Shown in pieces: positions 28,707 through 37,219 of a DNA stretch of 64,000 nt. The position numbers and the translations under genes are program-made. Location of the stretch: assembly GCF_003182195.1 (NCBI RefSeq), contig NZ_QGTM01000001.1, forward strand, positions 1 through 64,000, given 5' to 3'. How positions within the stretch are numbered: the stretch's first letter is position 1; each line of letters starts with the position of its first letter. The notes under the pieces were generated by a model. The model did not search any database and was not told the DNA's origin. It saw only the letters and a list, made by a program, of their open reading frames with translations. The DNA comes from Halomonas sp. A11-A (GTDB lineage Bacteria; Pseudomonadota; Gammaproteobacteria; Pseudomonadales; Halomonadaceae).

Positions 28707-29216
28707 TCACAGCACCTTCTTGTCTTCGACGCTGGCGTGATCGGTGCCGGGGGGCAGCGGATGGCCCTTGGCCAGCTCCGCACGGGTGGCATCGCGCACC
28801 TCGAGCACCTCCAGACGATAGCGCAGGGTGCGGCCCGCTAGCGGATGGTTGGTGTCGATCAGCACGCTGTCATCGCGCACCTCCAGCACCGTGACCACCT
28901 GGGGGCCGGCCTCGCCGGGGGTCTGGAAGCGCATGCCCGGCGCCAGATCGCTCACCGGGAAGGCGCCGCGGCCGACCTCGCGCACCAGCGCCTCGTTGCG
29001 CAGCCCGTAGGCCTCCGCCGGCATCAGGGTCACGCTCAGTTCGGCGCCTGCGACCTGGCCCTCCAGGGCACGCTCTAGCCCCTCGACGATATTGTGGTGG
29101 CCGTGGAGGTACTCCAGCGGCTGCTGGCGGGCACGGGAGTCATCCAGCAGCGCGCCGTCGGCGGTATCGGTCAGGACATAGTGCAGGGTCACGACCCGCT
29201 GGGGGGCGATCGTCAT
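28707..29216 (-). CDS. FKBP-type peptidyl-prolyl isomerase (SlyD/SlpA-like)
   Basis: 169 residues. FKBP half-domains flank an insert-in-flap domain: VVTLHYVLTDTADGALLDDS and LEYLHGHHNIVEGLERALEG at the N-terminus, EAYGLRNEALVREVGRGAFP in the insert, then VLIDTNHPLAGRTLRYRLEVLEVRDATRAELAKGH. Isomerises proline peptide bonds and chaperones folding in the cytoplasm (no signal peptide). The His-rich metal tail of E. coli SlyD is absent. ATG 29216 with GGAGA upstream; the open frame back into rfaH is rejected. It follows rfaH by 37 bases on the same strand. Confidence 0.9.
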   Translation of the reverse strand: MTIAPQRVVTLHYVLTDTADGALLDDSRARQQPLEYLHGHHNIVEGLERALEGQVAGAELSVTLMPAEAYGLRNEALVREVGRGAFPVSDLAPGMRFQTPGEAGPQVVTVLEVRDDSVLIDTNHPLAGRTLRYRLEVLEVRDATRAELAKGHPLPPGTDHASVEDKKVL

Positions 29217-29253
29217 GGCAGTCTCCTCGGACAGGAAAAAGGGGGCGCGATGC

Positions 29254-29790
29254 TCAGCTGCGGCGCAGCTGGGCCACCGGTACCTCCAGGCGCTGCTGGC
29301 GATGCAGCAGGTTGAGCAGCACGATGGCGCGCTCCTCCCCCTTGTGGCTGGCAAAGACCGCCTGCAGGTCCTTGAAGGGCCCCTCGGTGATGGTGACCGG
29401 CTCGCCGGTGCGGAAGTAGAGGTTGACGGTGGCGTCGTCGCGCTCGCTGCCGTGCTCGCGCAGGGTGGTGATCAGCGCATCGCTCACCGCCACCGGCATG
29501 TCTCCGAAGCCGACCAGCTTCAGCACGCCGCGGGTCGAGCGGATCGGGCGCCAGTTGCTGACCAGCCGATCGAGGTGAATGAACAGGTAGTAGGGGAACA
29601 GCGGCTCGCTGACCCACTCGAGCTTGCCGCGGCGCTTCTTCTGCACCTCGAGCACCGGGTGGAACACCTCGTAGCCCTGGTTGGCCAGGTGCTCGGCGGC
29701 ACGGAACGACTCACCGCCCTTGCACTGGATCACGTACCAGCGGGGGACGGCCTCGTCGCCGGACTCAAGGGTCGCATCGTTCTCGTTCAT
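29254..29790 (-). CDS. rfaH: Transcription antitermination protein RfaH
   Basis: 178 residues, a NusG paralogue. NGN domain: WYVIQCKGGESFRAAEHLANQGYEVFHPVLEVQKKRRGKLEWVSEPLFPYYLFIHLD, with the RfaH-like insertion rather than the NusG sequence. C-terminal KOW domain: GEPVTITEGPFKDLQAVFA...RAIVLLNLLHRQQRLEVP. RfaH is recruited at ops sites to suppress Rho in long surface-polysaccharide operons, and its KOW domain refolds to bind ribosomal S10. CAGGAG lies 4 bases before the ATG. No ops-controlled operon is in this window. Confidence 0.93.
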   Translation of the reverse strand: MNENDATLESGDEAVPRWYVIQCKGGESFRAAEHLANQGYEVFHPVLEVQKKRRGKLEWVSEPLFPYYLFIHLDRLVSNWRPIRSTRGVLKLVGFGDMPVAVSDALITTLREHGSERDDATVNLYFRTGEPVTITEGPFKDLQAVFASHKGEERAIVLLNLLHRQQRLEVPVAQLRRS

Positions 29791-29952
29791 GGGACTCCTG
29801 ACAGGTAAGGCTGGACGCTGGTATCACCGCCCGGGCTCTGCAACAATCGGCGCGATGTCCGGGCCCCCGGCCCGGCAGCCGGATTCTACCATCGATGGTG
29901 ACCGCCTGTGACGGCCCGCCGTCCGGGTGGCTCGCAAGGAGTGCCCTGCCCG

Positions 29953-31332
29953 ATGCCAAGCCCCATGCCCAGCCCAACGCCCCATCGCAGCTGGCGCGAC
30001 GCCCTGGCGATCTACCTGCGTGCGCCGGTGATCACCATGCTGTTCCTCGGCTTCTCGGCCGGCCTGCCCTTCCTGCTGGTGTTCTCGACCCTCTCGGCCT
30101 GGCTGCGCAGCGACGGGGTCGAGGTGGCCGCCATCGGCTTCTTCTCCTGGATCGGCATCCTCTATTCGATCAAGTTCTTCTGGGCGCCGGTGGTGGATCG
30201 CCTGGCCCTGCCGCTGCTGACCCGCACCTTCGGCCAGCGGCGCGGCTGGATGCTGCTGGCCCAGGCGATGATCGCCGCCGGCCTGGTGGGGCTGGCCAGC
30301 CTCGACCCGACCCGGAACCTGGCCATGGTGGCGGGCTTCGCACTGCTGGTGGCCTTCGGCAGCGCCACCCAGGACATCGCCATCGACGCCTTCCGCATCG
30401 AGTCGGCCCCGGACGATATCCAGGCGGCCATGGCCTCCACCTACATCATCGGCTACCGCGGCGGGCTGCTGGCCGCCGGTGCCGGCGCCATGTACGTGGC
30501 CTCCTGGCTCTCCTGGGAGGCGGCCTACCTGACCATGGCCGCCCTGGTGGGCATCGGGGTGGTCACCGTGCTGCTGCGGCCTGAGCCTGCGCGCCTTTCG
30601 CTCACCACCCAGCTGATCCACGAGCCGAAGGTGCGCGCCTTCCTGCGCGCAAGCCGCGGCAAGCCGCGCCAGCTGCGCCGCCTGGGCGCCTGGGTGATCG
30701 GCGCCATCGTCTGCCCCTTCACCGACTTCTTCAGCCGCCACCGCCTCAAGGCGCTGTGGCTGCTGGTGTTTATCGCCGTGTTCCGGATCAGCGACCTGGC
30801 CATGGCCTCCATGGCCAACCCGCTCTATATCGACATGGGCTTCTCCCTGGCCACCATCGCCAACGTCACCAACGTCTTCGGCATCGCCATGAGCGTGACC
30901 GGGGGGATCCTGGGGGGGCTTCTGGTGGCGCGCTACGGCATCGGGCCGATCCTGGTGCTGGGGGCGGCGTCTGCCACCCTGACCAACCTGCTGTTCGCCG
31001 CCCTGGCGCTGGCCGGCCAGAGCCTGCCGATGCTGGTGATGGCGATCGTCGGCGATAACCTCGCCAACGGCCTGGCCAGCGCGGTGTTCATCGCCTTCCT
31101 CTCCAGCCTCACCTCAAGGGCATATACCGCGACCCAGTACGCGCTCTTCTCGTCGCTGATGACCCTGCCGGGCAAGTTCCTCAGCGGCTTCGGCGGGCTG
31201 GTGGTGGCTGCCGAGGGCTACGCCACCTTCTTCGTCATCGCCACGGCCCTGGGCCTGCCGGCGATCGCGCTGGCGATCTGGATCAGCCGCGACCGCGACC
31301 TGGTGCCGGCCCCGCTGGCCCGCGGGACCTGA
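29953..31332 (+). CDS. ampG: AmpG-like muropeptide permease (MFS)
   Basis: About 459 residues with 12-14 transmembrane segments. Characteristic AmpG segments: LFLGFSAGLPFLLVFSTLSAWL, GFFSWIGILYSIKFFWAPVVDRL, GSATQDIAIDAFRIE and FLSSLTSRAYTATQYALFSSLMTLPGKFLSGFGG. It imports anhydro-muropeptides from peptidoglycan turnover, feeding recycling and, where present, AmpR/AmpC induction. ATG 29953 (MPSPMPSP) lies 12 bases after AAGGAG; ATG 29965 is an alternative. It is divergent from rfaH and convergent with the SEC-C gene. Confidence 0.92.
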   Translation: MPSPMPSPTPHRSWRDALAIYLRAPVITMLFLGFSAGLPFLLVFSTLSAWLRSDGVEVAAIGFFSWIGILYSIKFFWAPVVDRLALPLLTRTFGQRRGWMLLAQAMIAAGLVGLASLDPTRNLAMVAGFALLVAFGSATQDIAIDAFRIESAPDDIQAAMASTYIIGYRGGLLAAGAGAMYVASWLSWEAAYLTMAALVGIGVVTVLLRPEPARLSLTTQLIHEPKVRAFLRASRGKPRQLRRLGAWVIGAIVCPFTDFFSRHRLKALWLLVFIAVFRISDLAMASMANPLYIDMGFSLATIANVTNVFGIAMSVTGGILGGLLVARYGIGPILVLGAASATLTNLLFAALALAGQSLPMLVMAIVGDNLANGLASAVFIAFLSSLTSRAYTATQYALFSSLMTLPGKFLSGFGGLVVAAEGYATFFVIATALGLPAIALAIWISRDRDLVPAPLARGT

Positions 31333-31369
31333 CAGCTTAAGCACGGCTGGCCCTGCGGGCGCCGGGAGA

Positions 31370-33202
31370 CTAGCGCTCGTCGAGCCAGGCCTGCAGCCAG
31401 GCCAGCGCCCCGGGGGTGGCTCGCCACTGGTCGCGCATCAGGGTGCGATACTGCCACGCCTCTGCCCGGGAGCCCGGCTCGGCCACCCCGTCGCCGCCGA
31501 CGGCGGGCAGCGGGCGGGGGCTGTCGGCGCACAGCAGGGCCAGGGCATGGCCGTTGTGTCGACGGGCCTCCTCCAGCGCCTCGGCGGCCTCGGCCTGACG
31601 CTCGAGACGATAGAGCGCCAACGCGCGGCCCAGCAGCAGGCCCAGCGCCGCCTCGCCCAGCTCCTCTCCCGCCGGCGGGTGGCTGACGGCGAGCGCCTCG
31701 TCGTCGCGCCCGTCGCGCAGCAGCTGGTCGAGCACCAGCTCCCGGAGCCCCAGGCTATCGTGATCATCCAGCGCCAGCAGGCGCTCGGCGAGCCGCCGGG
31801 AACGCTGGCGTGCGCCGCGCTCCATGCCCACCACCAGCGCCAGGCCGGTGCGCAGCAGCAGGGCGTTGTCGGCATCGTCCCAGGCCAGGGTGCCGGGCCC
31901 CTCCCCGGCCGCCTGGTCAAGCCAGCGCTCCAGCCGCTCGGCCAGGGGCACGAAGAGGCTCGGGGCCATCCAGGGTAGGCTGCCGAACCGGGTGGTGAGC
32001 GCCAGGGCCAGGCCCTGGAGCACCGCCGGGGCATCGAGCCACTCGGGGTGGGCACAGAGCTCGGGCAGCCACTCGCCGGCCGCCGGCCAGGGGTCATCCT
32101 CCAGCCCCAGCGGCGACTCGCTGACTGCCTCCGCCGGGAAGCAGGCGAGCCATGCCGCCGTGAGGGCCCGCTCACGCTCGCCCTGGTGGTATTCGAGACG
32201 CCCCTCGTCGCTGCGAGTGATCCGCAGCCGAGGAGCGGTGGGCAGCACCTCCAGCAGGGCCTGCAGCGACGCCAGCGGACCGGCCAGGTCCTCCTCGGCG
32301 TTGAGCAGCTGCTCGGCCAGGGTGGCCCCGGGGTTGTCGGCCAGGTCGGCCAGGAACTCCAGCTGGTCGGGATCCAGCTCGCCCTGGCGGGCGAGGCGGC
32401 GGAACCAGAAACGAGCCCGCTCGGCGGCCTCCTCCTCGTGCCCCTCGTGGAGCAGCAGCATCGCCTCGATATAGGCCAGGGTCGGTGAGTCCGGCAGCGC
32501 CTGCTGGGCACGCACGAAGGCGGCCCGGGCGCTGTCGAGGTCGTCGGCGTCGAGATGCATCAGGCAGAGGCGCTCCAGGGCCACTCCCCTCAGGAACAGC
32601 GGGCCCTGCTCGAGCACGGCGTCGAGGAGGGCCTCACGCTTGTGACGGAAGCCGCGCTCCTGATAGAGGTCGATGAGGATCTCGAAGGCGGGCTCGGCCT
32701 GCTCGGGCAACCGCGACCAGTCGCCGCGCTCGAACAGCGATTCGAGGATCTGCTGGGCGCGGCCGCGCTGGCCGGTCTCGGCGGCAATCAGCCCCGCCTC
32801 GAGCAGCGCCTGGGCCGGGGCGCGACCGCTCTCCAGAGCCGCCTTGAGGGAGTCGCCCTTCCACTCCCGCAGCGACAGCATCCACATCAGGTGGTCGGGC
32901 ACCGGACCGGGCAGGCGCACCGCCCCGCAGCACTGCTTGGTCTTGCGGCCGGAGTCGCACCAGCAGGGCTCGTTGCGGCCCGGGCGCGCCAGGGGTTCGC
33001 AGGCGAAGCCGAGGCGTTCCAGCGGCGTCTGGGACCACAGCTCCGGTGCCAGCGCCTGGGCCATGGGCAGATTGCCACCCACCAGCGCCGGGCCTTGCTC
33101 GCGGGCCCAGGTCATCAGCGCCGGATAGCGCTCGTCGCGGCGAATCGCCTTGAGGGCTCCCGAGGCAAACCCCAACAGCTGTTCGACCCATACTGCCAGC
33201 AT
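31370..33202 (-). CDS. SEC-C motif protein with TPR-like repeats
   Basis: About 610 residues. Near residues 75-95 is a SEC-C zinc motif, RNEPCWCDSGRKTKQCCG (CxCx8CC type). The remainder is acidic, Leu/Ala-rich and helical, with TPR-like pairs (for example ESGRAPAQALLEAGLIAAETGQRGRAQQILESLFERGDW and LAYIEAMLLLHEGHEEEAAERA). SEC-C motifs bind zinc and often link proteins to SecB or ribosome-associated processes. Function here is unknown. ATG 33202 or ATG 33214 are both possible. It stands alone, convergent with ampG and divergent from topB. Confidence 0.78.
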   Translation of the reverse strand: MLAVWVEQLLGFASGALKAIRRDERYPALMTWAREQGPALVGGNLPMAQALAPELWSQTPLERLGFACEPLARPGRNEPCWCDSGRKTKQCCGAVRLPGPVPDHLMWMLSLREWKGDSLKAALESGRAPAQALLEAGLIAAETGQRGRAQQILESLFERGDWSRLPEQAEPAFEILIDLYQERGFRHKREALLDAVLEQGPLFLRGVALERLCLMHLDADDLDSARAAFVRAQQALPDSPTLAYIEAMLLLHEGHEEEAAERARFWFRRLARQGELDPDQLEFLADLADNPGATLAEQLLNAEEDLAGPLASLQALLEVLPTAPRLRITRSDEGRLEYHQGERERALTAAWLACFPAEAVSESPLGLEDDPWPAAGEWLPELCAHPEWLDAPAVLQGLALALTTRFGSLPWMAPSLFVPLAERLERWLDQAAGEGPGTLAWDDADNALLLRTGLALVVGMERGARQRSRRLAERLLALDDHDSLGLRELVLDQLLRDGRDDEALAVSHPPAGEELGEAALGLLLGRALALYRLERQAEAAEALEEARRHNGHALALLCADSPRPLPAVGGDGVAEPGSRAEAWQYRTLMRDQWRATPGALAWLQAWLDER

Positions 33203-33510
33203 GGCACTCTCCACCGTCCGGAAAACGGCACAGTCTACCAGTCCGCCTGGCGGCTGGGCAGCCGCTCAGCGCCTCGTCCATGGCCCGCCAGTCCGCCTGA
33301 CCGCCCAGCCGGGTGCGGGATCAGTGCCCCGCCGGTCCGGGCCCCCAGCCCCAGCAGCCGTCTCGTCCTGCCTCGTTCACGCATGCTGTCGCTCCGCTCG
33401 TTGGGGTCGAAATATCGATACAAGCATTGCACACAAAAACCATCTCGTGACACCTGGCCAGGGACACCGCCGGCTGGAAGAATATCCAGACTACCGCCGA
33501 AGAGCCTGCC

Positions 33511-35454
33511 ATGCGCCTGATCATCGCCGAGAAACCCAGTCTCGCCCGCGCCATCGCCGACGCCCTGCCCGGCGCCCCCCGCAAGCAGGAGGGCGCCATT
33601 GCCGTGGGCGACACCGTAGTGACCTGGTGCCTGGGCCACCTGCTGGAGCAGGCGCCGCCGGACGCCTATGACCCGGCCCTCAAGCAGTGGCGGCTCGATA
33701 GCCTGCCGATCCTGCCCAGCCGCTGGAAGCTGACGCCGCGCCCGAAGGCGCGTGGCCAGCTGGCGGTGATCCGCGGCCTGCTCAAGTCCGCCCGGGAGGT
33801 GGTCCACGCCGGCGACCCGGACCGCGAGGGCCAGCTGCTGGTGCAGGAGGTGATCGAGCACCTGGGCTGGAAGGGGACGGTCCTGCGTCTGCTGGTCAGC
33901 GACCTCAACCGGCCGGCGGTGCAGCGCGCGCTGGCCCGGCTGGAGGACAACGCCCGCTATCAGCCGCTCTATCGCGCCGCCGAGTCGCGCTCCCGGGCCG
34001 ACTGGCTCTACGGCATCAACCTCACCCGAGCCTGGACCCTCACCGGGCGCCAGGCGGGCCACGACGGAGTGCTCTCCGTGGGCCGGGTGCAGACGCCGGT
34101 GCTGGGGCTGGTGGTTCGCCGCGACGCCGAGATCCGCGACTTCACCCCCCACCCCTTCTACGTGCTGTGGGCGGACCTCGCCGTGGCGCGCGGGACGCTG
34201 CGCGCCTGGTGGGCGCCCGGCGAGGGCCAGCCTCTGGACGACCAGGGGCGACTGCTCGAGCGTGCCCCCGCCGCTGCCCTGGCCGAACGGCTGCCCGGCG
34301 CCGAGGGGCGGCTCACCTCGCTCGAGACCCAGGAGAAGCGCCAGGCCGCCCCGCTGCCCTACTCCCTCTCCGCGCTGCAGGTAGACGCCGCACGCCGCTA
34401 CGGGCTCTCCGCCAAGGCGGTGCTGGATACCTGCCAGGCCCTCTATGAGCGCCACCAGCTGATCACCTACCCGCGCTCCGACTGCCGCTACCTGCCCCAG
34501 GAGCACTTCGCCACCGCCAGAACCACCCTGGAGAGCGCCTGCCGGGCGGACGACACCCTGCGCCAGTGGCTGGCCGGGGCCGACTTCACGCGGCGCTCGC
34601 GGGCCTGGAACGACAAGCAGGTGGGCGCCCACCACGCCCTGGCCCCCACCGGCCGGCCCATGGACCCCACCCGCCTCTCGGCCACTGAGGCCAACGTCTT
34701 CCGGCTGATCGCCCGCAACGTGCTGGCCCAGTTCTATCCCCCACTCGCCACCCGGGAGGTGAAGGCGGAGTTCCAGATTCTCGGCGAGGCCTTTCGCGCC
34801 CGCGGCCAGGAGATTCTCGAGGCGGGCTGGAAGCCGCTCTTCACCACCCGCGACGAGGCGCCGCCGCTGCCGGCGCTCAGCGAGGGCGAAGCGTGCCGGG
34901 TCGTCGAGGCCGCCGTGGAGGATCGCGAGACCCGCCCGCCGGAGCCCTTCAACGACGCCAGCCTGATCAAGGCGATGATGAACATCGCCCGCTACGTGGA
35001 CGACCCGGCGGTGAGGCGCACCCTGCGCGAGCACGACGGCCTGGGCACCGAGGCCACCCGCGCCGGCATCATCGAGACCCTGGTGGAGCGCGGCTACCTG
35101 GTGCGGCGCGCCAAGGCGCTGCGTGCCACGCGCCTCGGCAGCGCCCTGATCGCTTCGCTGCCCGAGGCGGCCAGCCGCCCGGAGCGCACCGCCCTGTGGG
35201 AGCAGCGCCTCTCGGCCATCGCCGAGGCGGGCGCCGACCCCGCCCCCTTCCTCGGCGACCTGATCCGCGACCTGCACGGCCTGCTGGCCAGCGCCGACGC
35301 CGGCCGCCTGCGCCAGGCGCTGGCCACCGCCCGCGGCGAGGAGCCCGCCCCCGGCGGGCGCGCCCCGGCCAGACGCCGAGGCACGGCCTCCCGTCGCCGC
35401 AGCGGAACCGGTAGCGGCACCCGTCGCCCGAGCCGCAAGCGGAGCGGCTCATGA
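33511..35454 (+). CDS. topB: DNA topoisomerase III
   Basis: A 647-residue type IA topoisomerase (E. coli TopB has 653) that decatenates DNA through a single-strand break. TOPRIM acidic residues are in LIIAEKPSLARAIADALPG and HAGDPDREGQLL. The active site LITYPRSDCRYLP has Y320. The late ENDGxGTEATRA-type motif appears as LREHDGLGTEATRAGIIETLVERGYL. The C-terminal 40 residues are an Arg/Ser/Gly-rich basic tail without zinc fingers. ATG 33511 begins the TOPRIM. The 296-base gap before it (33215-33510) shows nothing clear. The stop overlaps the next start (ATGA). Confidence 0.96.
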   Translation: MRLIIAEKPSLARAIADALPGAPRKQEGAIAVGDTVVTWCLGHLLEQAPPDAYDPALKQWRLDSLPILPSRWKLTPRPKARGQLAVIRGLLKSAREVVHAGDPDREGQLLVQEVIEHLGWKGTVLRLLVSDLNRPAVQRALARLEDNARYQPLYRAAESRSRADWLYGINLTRAWTLTGRQAGHDGVLSVGRVQTPVLGLVVRRDAEIRDFTPHPFYVLWADLAVARGTLRAWWAPGEGQPLDDQGRLLERAPAAALAERLPGAEGRLTSLETQEKRQAAPLPYSLSALQVDAARRYGLSAKAVLDTCQALYERHQLITYPRSDCRYLPQEHFATARTTLESACRADDTLRQWLAGADFTRRSRAWNDKQVGAHHALAPTGRPMDPTRLSATEANVFRLIARNVLAQFYPPLATREVKAEFQILGEAFRARGQEILEAGWKPLFTTRDEAPPLPALSEGEACRVVEAAVEDRETRPPEPFNDASLIKAMMNIARYVDDPAVRRTLREHDGLGTEATRAGIIETLVERGYLVRRAKALRATRLGSALIASLPEAASRPERTALWEQRLSAIAEAGADPAPFLGDLIRDLHGLLASADAGRLRQALATARGEEPAPGGRAPARRRGTASRRRSGTGSGTRRPSRKRSGS

Positions 35455-36467
35455 ACCGGCAGGGCACCCACTGGATCGTCGGCCCCGGCGCCCTGGGCCG
35501 GCTGATCGGCCTGCGCCTGGCCACCCGCCCGGGCCTGCCCGTGGCGGTGGCCCTGATCGGGCGCCGTCGCCTCCCCAAGGAGCAGACGCTGGTCACCCCC
35601 CAGGGGGAGGCCCTGAGCGTCAGCGTGGCAACCGCCACCCTGGGGTCGCTGCCGACCGACCCGCCCGGCGTGGTGCACCTGACCACCAAGGCCTACGGCG
35701 CCGAGGCGGCCCATGTCGCCCTGGCCTCCCACCTGCCTGCCGGCACGCCGCTGGTGCTGTGGCAGAACGGCTTCGGCTGCCAGCCACGCCTCGCCCAGCG
35801 CCACGACGGCCCGGTGCTGTGTGCCACCACCACCGAGGGCGCCTACCTCGAGGCCGGGCCGGCGAGCGACGGCCGGGTGGTCCATGCCGGCCACGGCGAG
35901 ACCCTGATCGGGACGCTCGACGACGCCAGGGACACCCGGCATGCCGCACTCGCCAGGGCCCTGGCCGGCGAGCTCGCCACCGCGCTCACCGACGCCGGCC
36001 TGGCCGCCCGGGCGGTCGACGATATCCACCGGCGGCTGTGGCACAAGCTCGCCGTCAATGCCGCCATCAACCCGCTGGTGGCACGCTTCGGCATCCGCAA
36101 CGGCCAGCTGCGCGACCGCCCCTTCCGCCCCATGGTGGAGGCGGTCATCGCCGAGGTGGCGACGATCCTGGCCGCCGAGGGCATCGCCCCGCCCGACGGG
36201 GCGGGGGGCGTGATGGCGCGAGGGGAGGAGCATGCCCGGGACCTCGAGGCGTGGCGAGGCCTGGTATGGCGAGTGGTGGAGGGCACCGCCGGCAACCGCG
36301 CCTCCATGCTGCAGGACGTGCTGGCCGGACGGCCCACCGAACACGAGGCGATCCTCGGTCCGCTGCTGGCCGCCGCCGATGCCCATTGGCTGCCGGCCCC
36401 GCGCCTGACCGAACTGGCGGACTGGCTCAAGGCCCGGGAAGTGGCGGGCTCGAGCGACACTTGCTAG
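35451..36467 (+). CDS. Ketopantoate reductase-like protein (ApbA/PanE family)
   Basis: 338 residues with a Rossmann N-terminus, HWIVGPGALGRLIGLRLA (GxGxxG), a mid-region TTKAYGAEAAHVALA with the conserved K, and the C-terminal helical domain with LWHKLAVNAAINPLVARFGIRNGQL (catalytic Lys and Asn) and EGTAGNRASMLQDVLAGRPTEHEAI (substrate-binding Asn-Ser/Asp type). PanE reduces 2-dehydropantoate to pantoate with NADPH in coenzyme A synthesis. Whether this copy is the true PanE or a paralogue cannot be told. It overlaps topB by 4 bases, suggesting coupled translation. Confidence 0.87.
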   Translation: MNRQGTHWIVGPGALGRLIGLRLATRPGLPVAVALIGRRRLPKEQTLVTPQGEALSVSVATATLGSLPTDPPGVVHLTTKAYGAEAAHVALASHLPAGTPLVLWQNGFGCQPRLAQRHDGPVLCATTTEGAYLEAGPASDGRVVHAGHGETLIGTLDDARDTRHAALARALAGELATALTDAGLAARAVDDIHRRLWHKLAVNAAINPLVARFGIRNGQLRDRPFRPMVEAVIAEVATILAAEGIAPPDGAGGVMARGEEHARDLEAWRGLVWRVVEGTAGNRASMLQDVLAGRPTEHEAILGPLLAAADAHWLPAPRLTELADWLKAREVAGSSDTC

Positions 36468-36541
36468 GCTATCTTGACACCAATCACTCGCCCTGAGGCT
36501 CTTGCCGAGGTCGGCCGGGCCCCAGCGCAAGGACAGGGATC

Positions 36542-37108
36542 ATGAGAACGCGTTCCCTCTGCGCCTGCCTGCTGGCCTGCCTGGCCGCCACCGCCACGAC
36601 CGTGGCGCTGGCCGATGGCGCCCCCTCCTTTGCCGGCAAGGACAGCGACCTGATGCGCCTGGACAACGGCATGGTGATCGAGGGGCGCGACATCGAGACG
36701 CCAGACGGCTACACCTCCGGCTTCCGGCTCATCGCCGGCTTCACCCCGCTGCGCCTTCCCCGGCTCGACCTGGCCGCCGAATTCAGCTATCGCGAAAGCG
36801 ACGAAGTGCCCACCCGGATGGGTGACAACAGCCTGCTGGTCAACTCGGTCAGCCTGGGCGGCAGCCTGATGGCCGGCGTGCGCATCGGCCAGCTCGGCCT
36901 CTACGCCAAGTCCGGCCTGGCGGGCTGGGAGGGCGACGCGGTGATCCCCCGGGATGCCCTCAATACCGCCGGCACCACCCGAGTGACTGGCCTCGGCGCC
37001 CGCCTGGAGTTCAACCACCTGGTCAGCCGCCTGGAGTTCGAGGAGTTCGACGCCCCGGACATGGCGCATCTCAACCTGTTGACCGCCTCGCTGCACTTCC
37101 CCTTCTAG
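36542..37108 (+). CDS. Small outer-membrane beta-barrel protein
   Basis: 188 residues. The signal peptide MRTRSLCACLLACLAATATTVALA ends at ALADG. The rest alternates polar and apolar residues in short strands (GFRLIAGFTPLRL, DLAAEFSYRE, VSLGGSLMAGVRIGQLGLYAKSGLAGWE, TGLGARLEFNHLVSRLEFEEFD) and ends LLTASLHFPF, with the terminal Phe needed for BAM insertion. This fits an eight-stranded outer-membrane barrel of the OmpA-N / OmpW size class. Ligand and function are unknown. A long AGGGA precedes the ATG. Confidence 0.8.
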   Translation: MRTRSLCACLLACLAATATTVALADGAPSFAGKDSDLMRLDNGMVIEGRDIETPDGYTSGFRLIAGFTPLRLPRLDLAAEFSYRESDEVPTRMGDNSLLVNSVSLGGSLMAGVRIGQLGLYAKSGLAGWEGDAVIPRDALNTAGTTRVTGLGARLEFNHLVSRLEFEEFDAPDMAHLNLLTASLHFPF

Positions 37109-37155
37109 AAGCAAAAAACAAGAAGCAAGAAGCTAGACAGATAAGGTGTCCGCGC

Positions 37156-37194
37156 AGGCACAAGCCGCAAGGGGTTTCCTTGCCGCCTGTGCCT
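37156..37194. terminator. Imperfect hairpin between convergent barrel gene and ppc
   Basis: AGGCACAAGCCGCAAGG (37156-37172) pairs with CCTTGCCGCCTGTGCCT (37178-37194) at 15 of 17 positions around a 5-base loop. It is preceded by an AAGAAGCAAGAAGC-rich stretch (37109-37135). It probably terminates both genes, and it shares the CAAGCCxCAAG word with the 12549-12648 element. Confidence 0.5.
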
Positions 37195-37219
37195 TCTCGC
37201 TTGATGCGGGCCGAAGACC

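Noticed and set aside
28444..28740. 96-codon plus-strand ORF over the ccoM-like gene
   Set aside because: It runs through the predicted ANR promoter and antisense to the micro-gene; no ribosome site and no family resemblance.
33235..35277. 680-codon minus-strand ORF opposite topB
   Set aside because: Reverse-frame shadow; topB motifs and ribosome site are on the plus strand.
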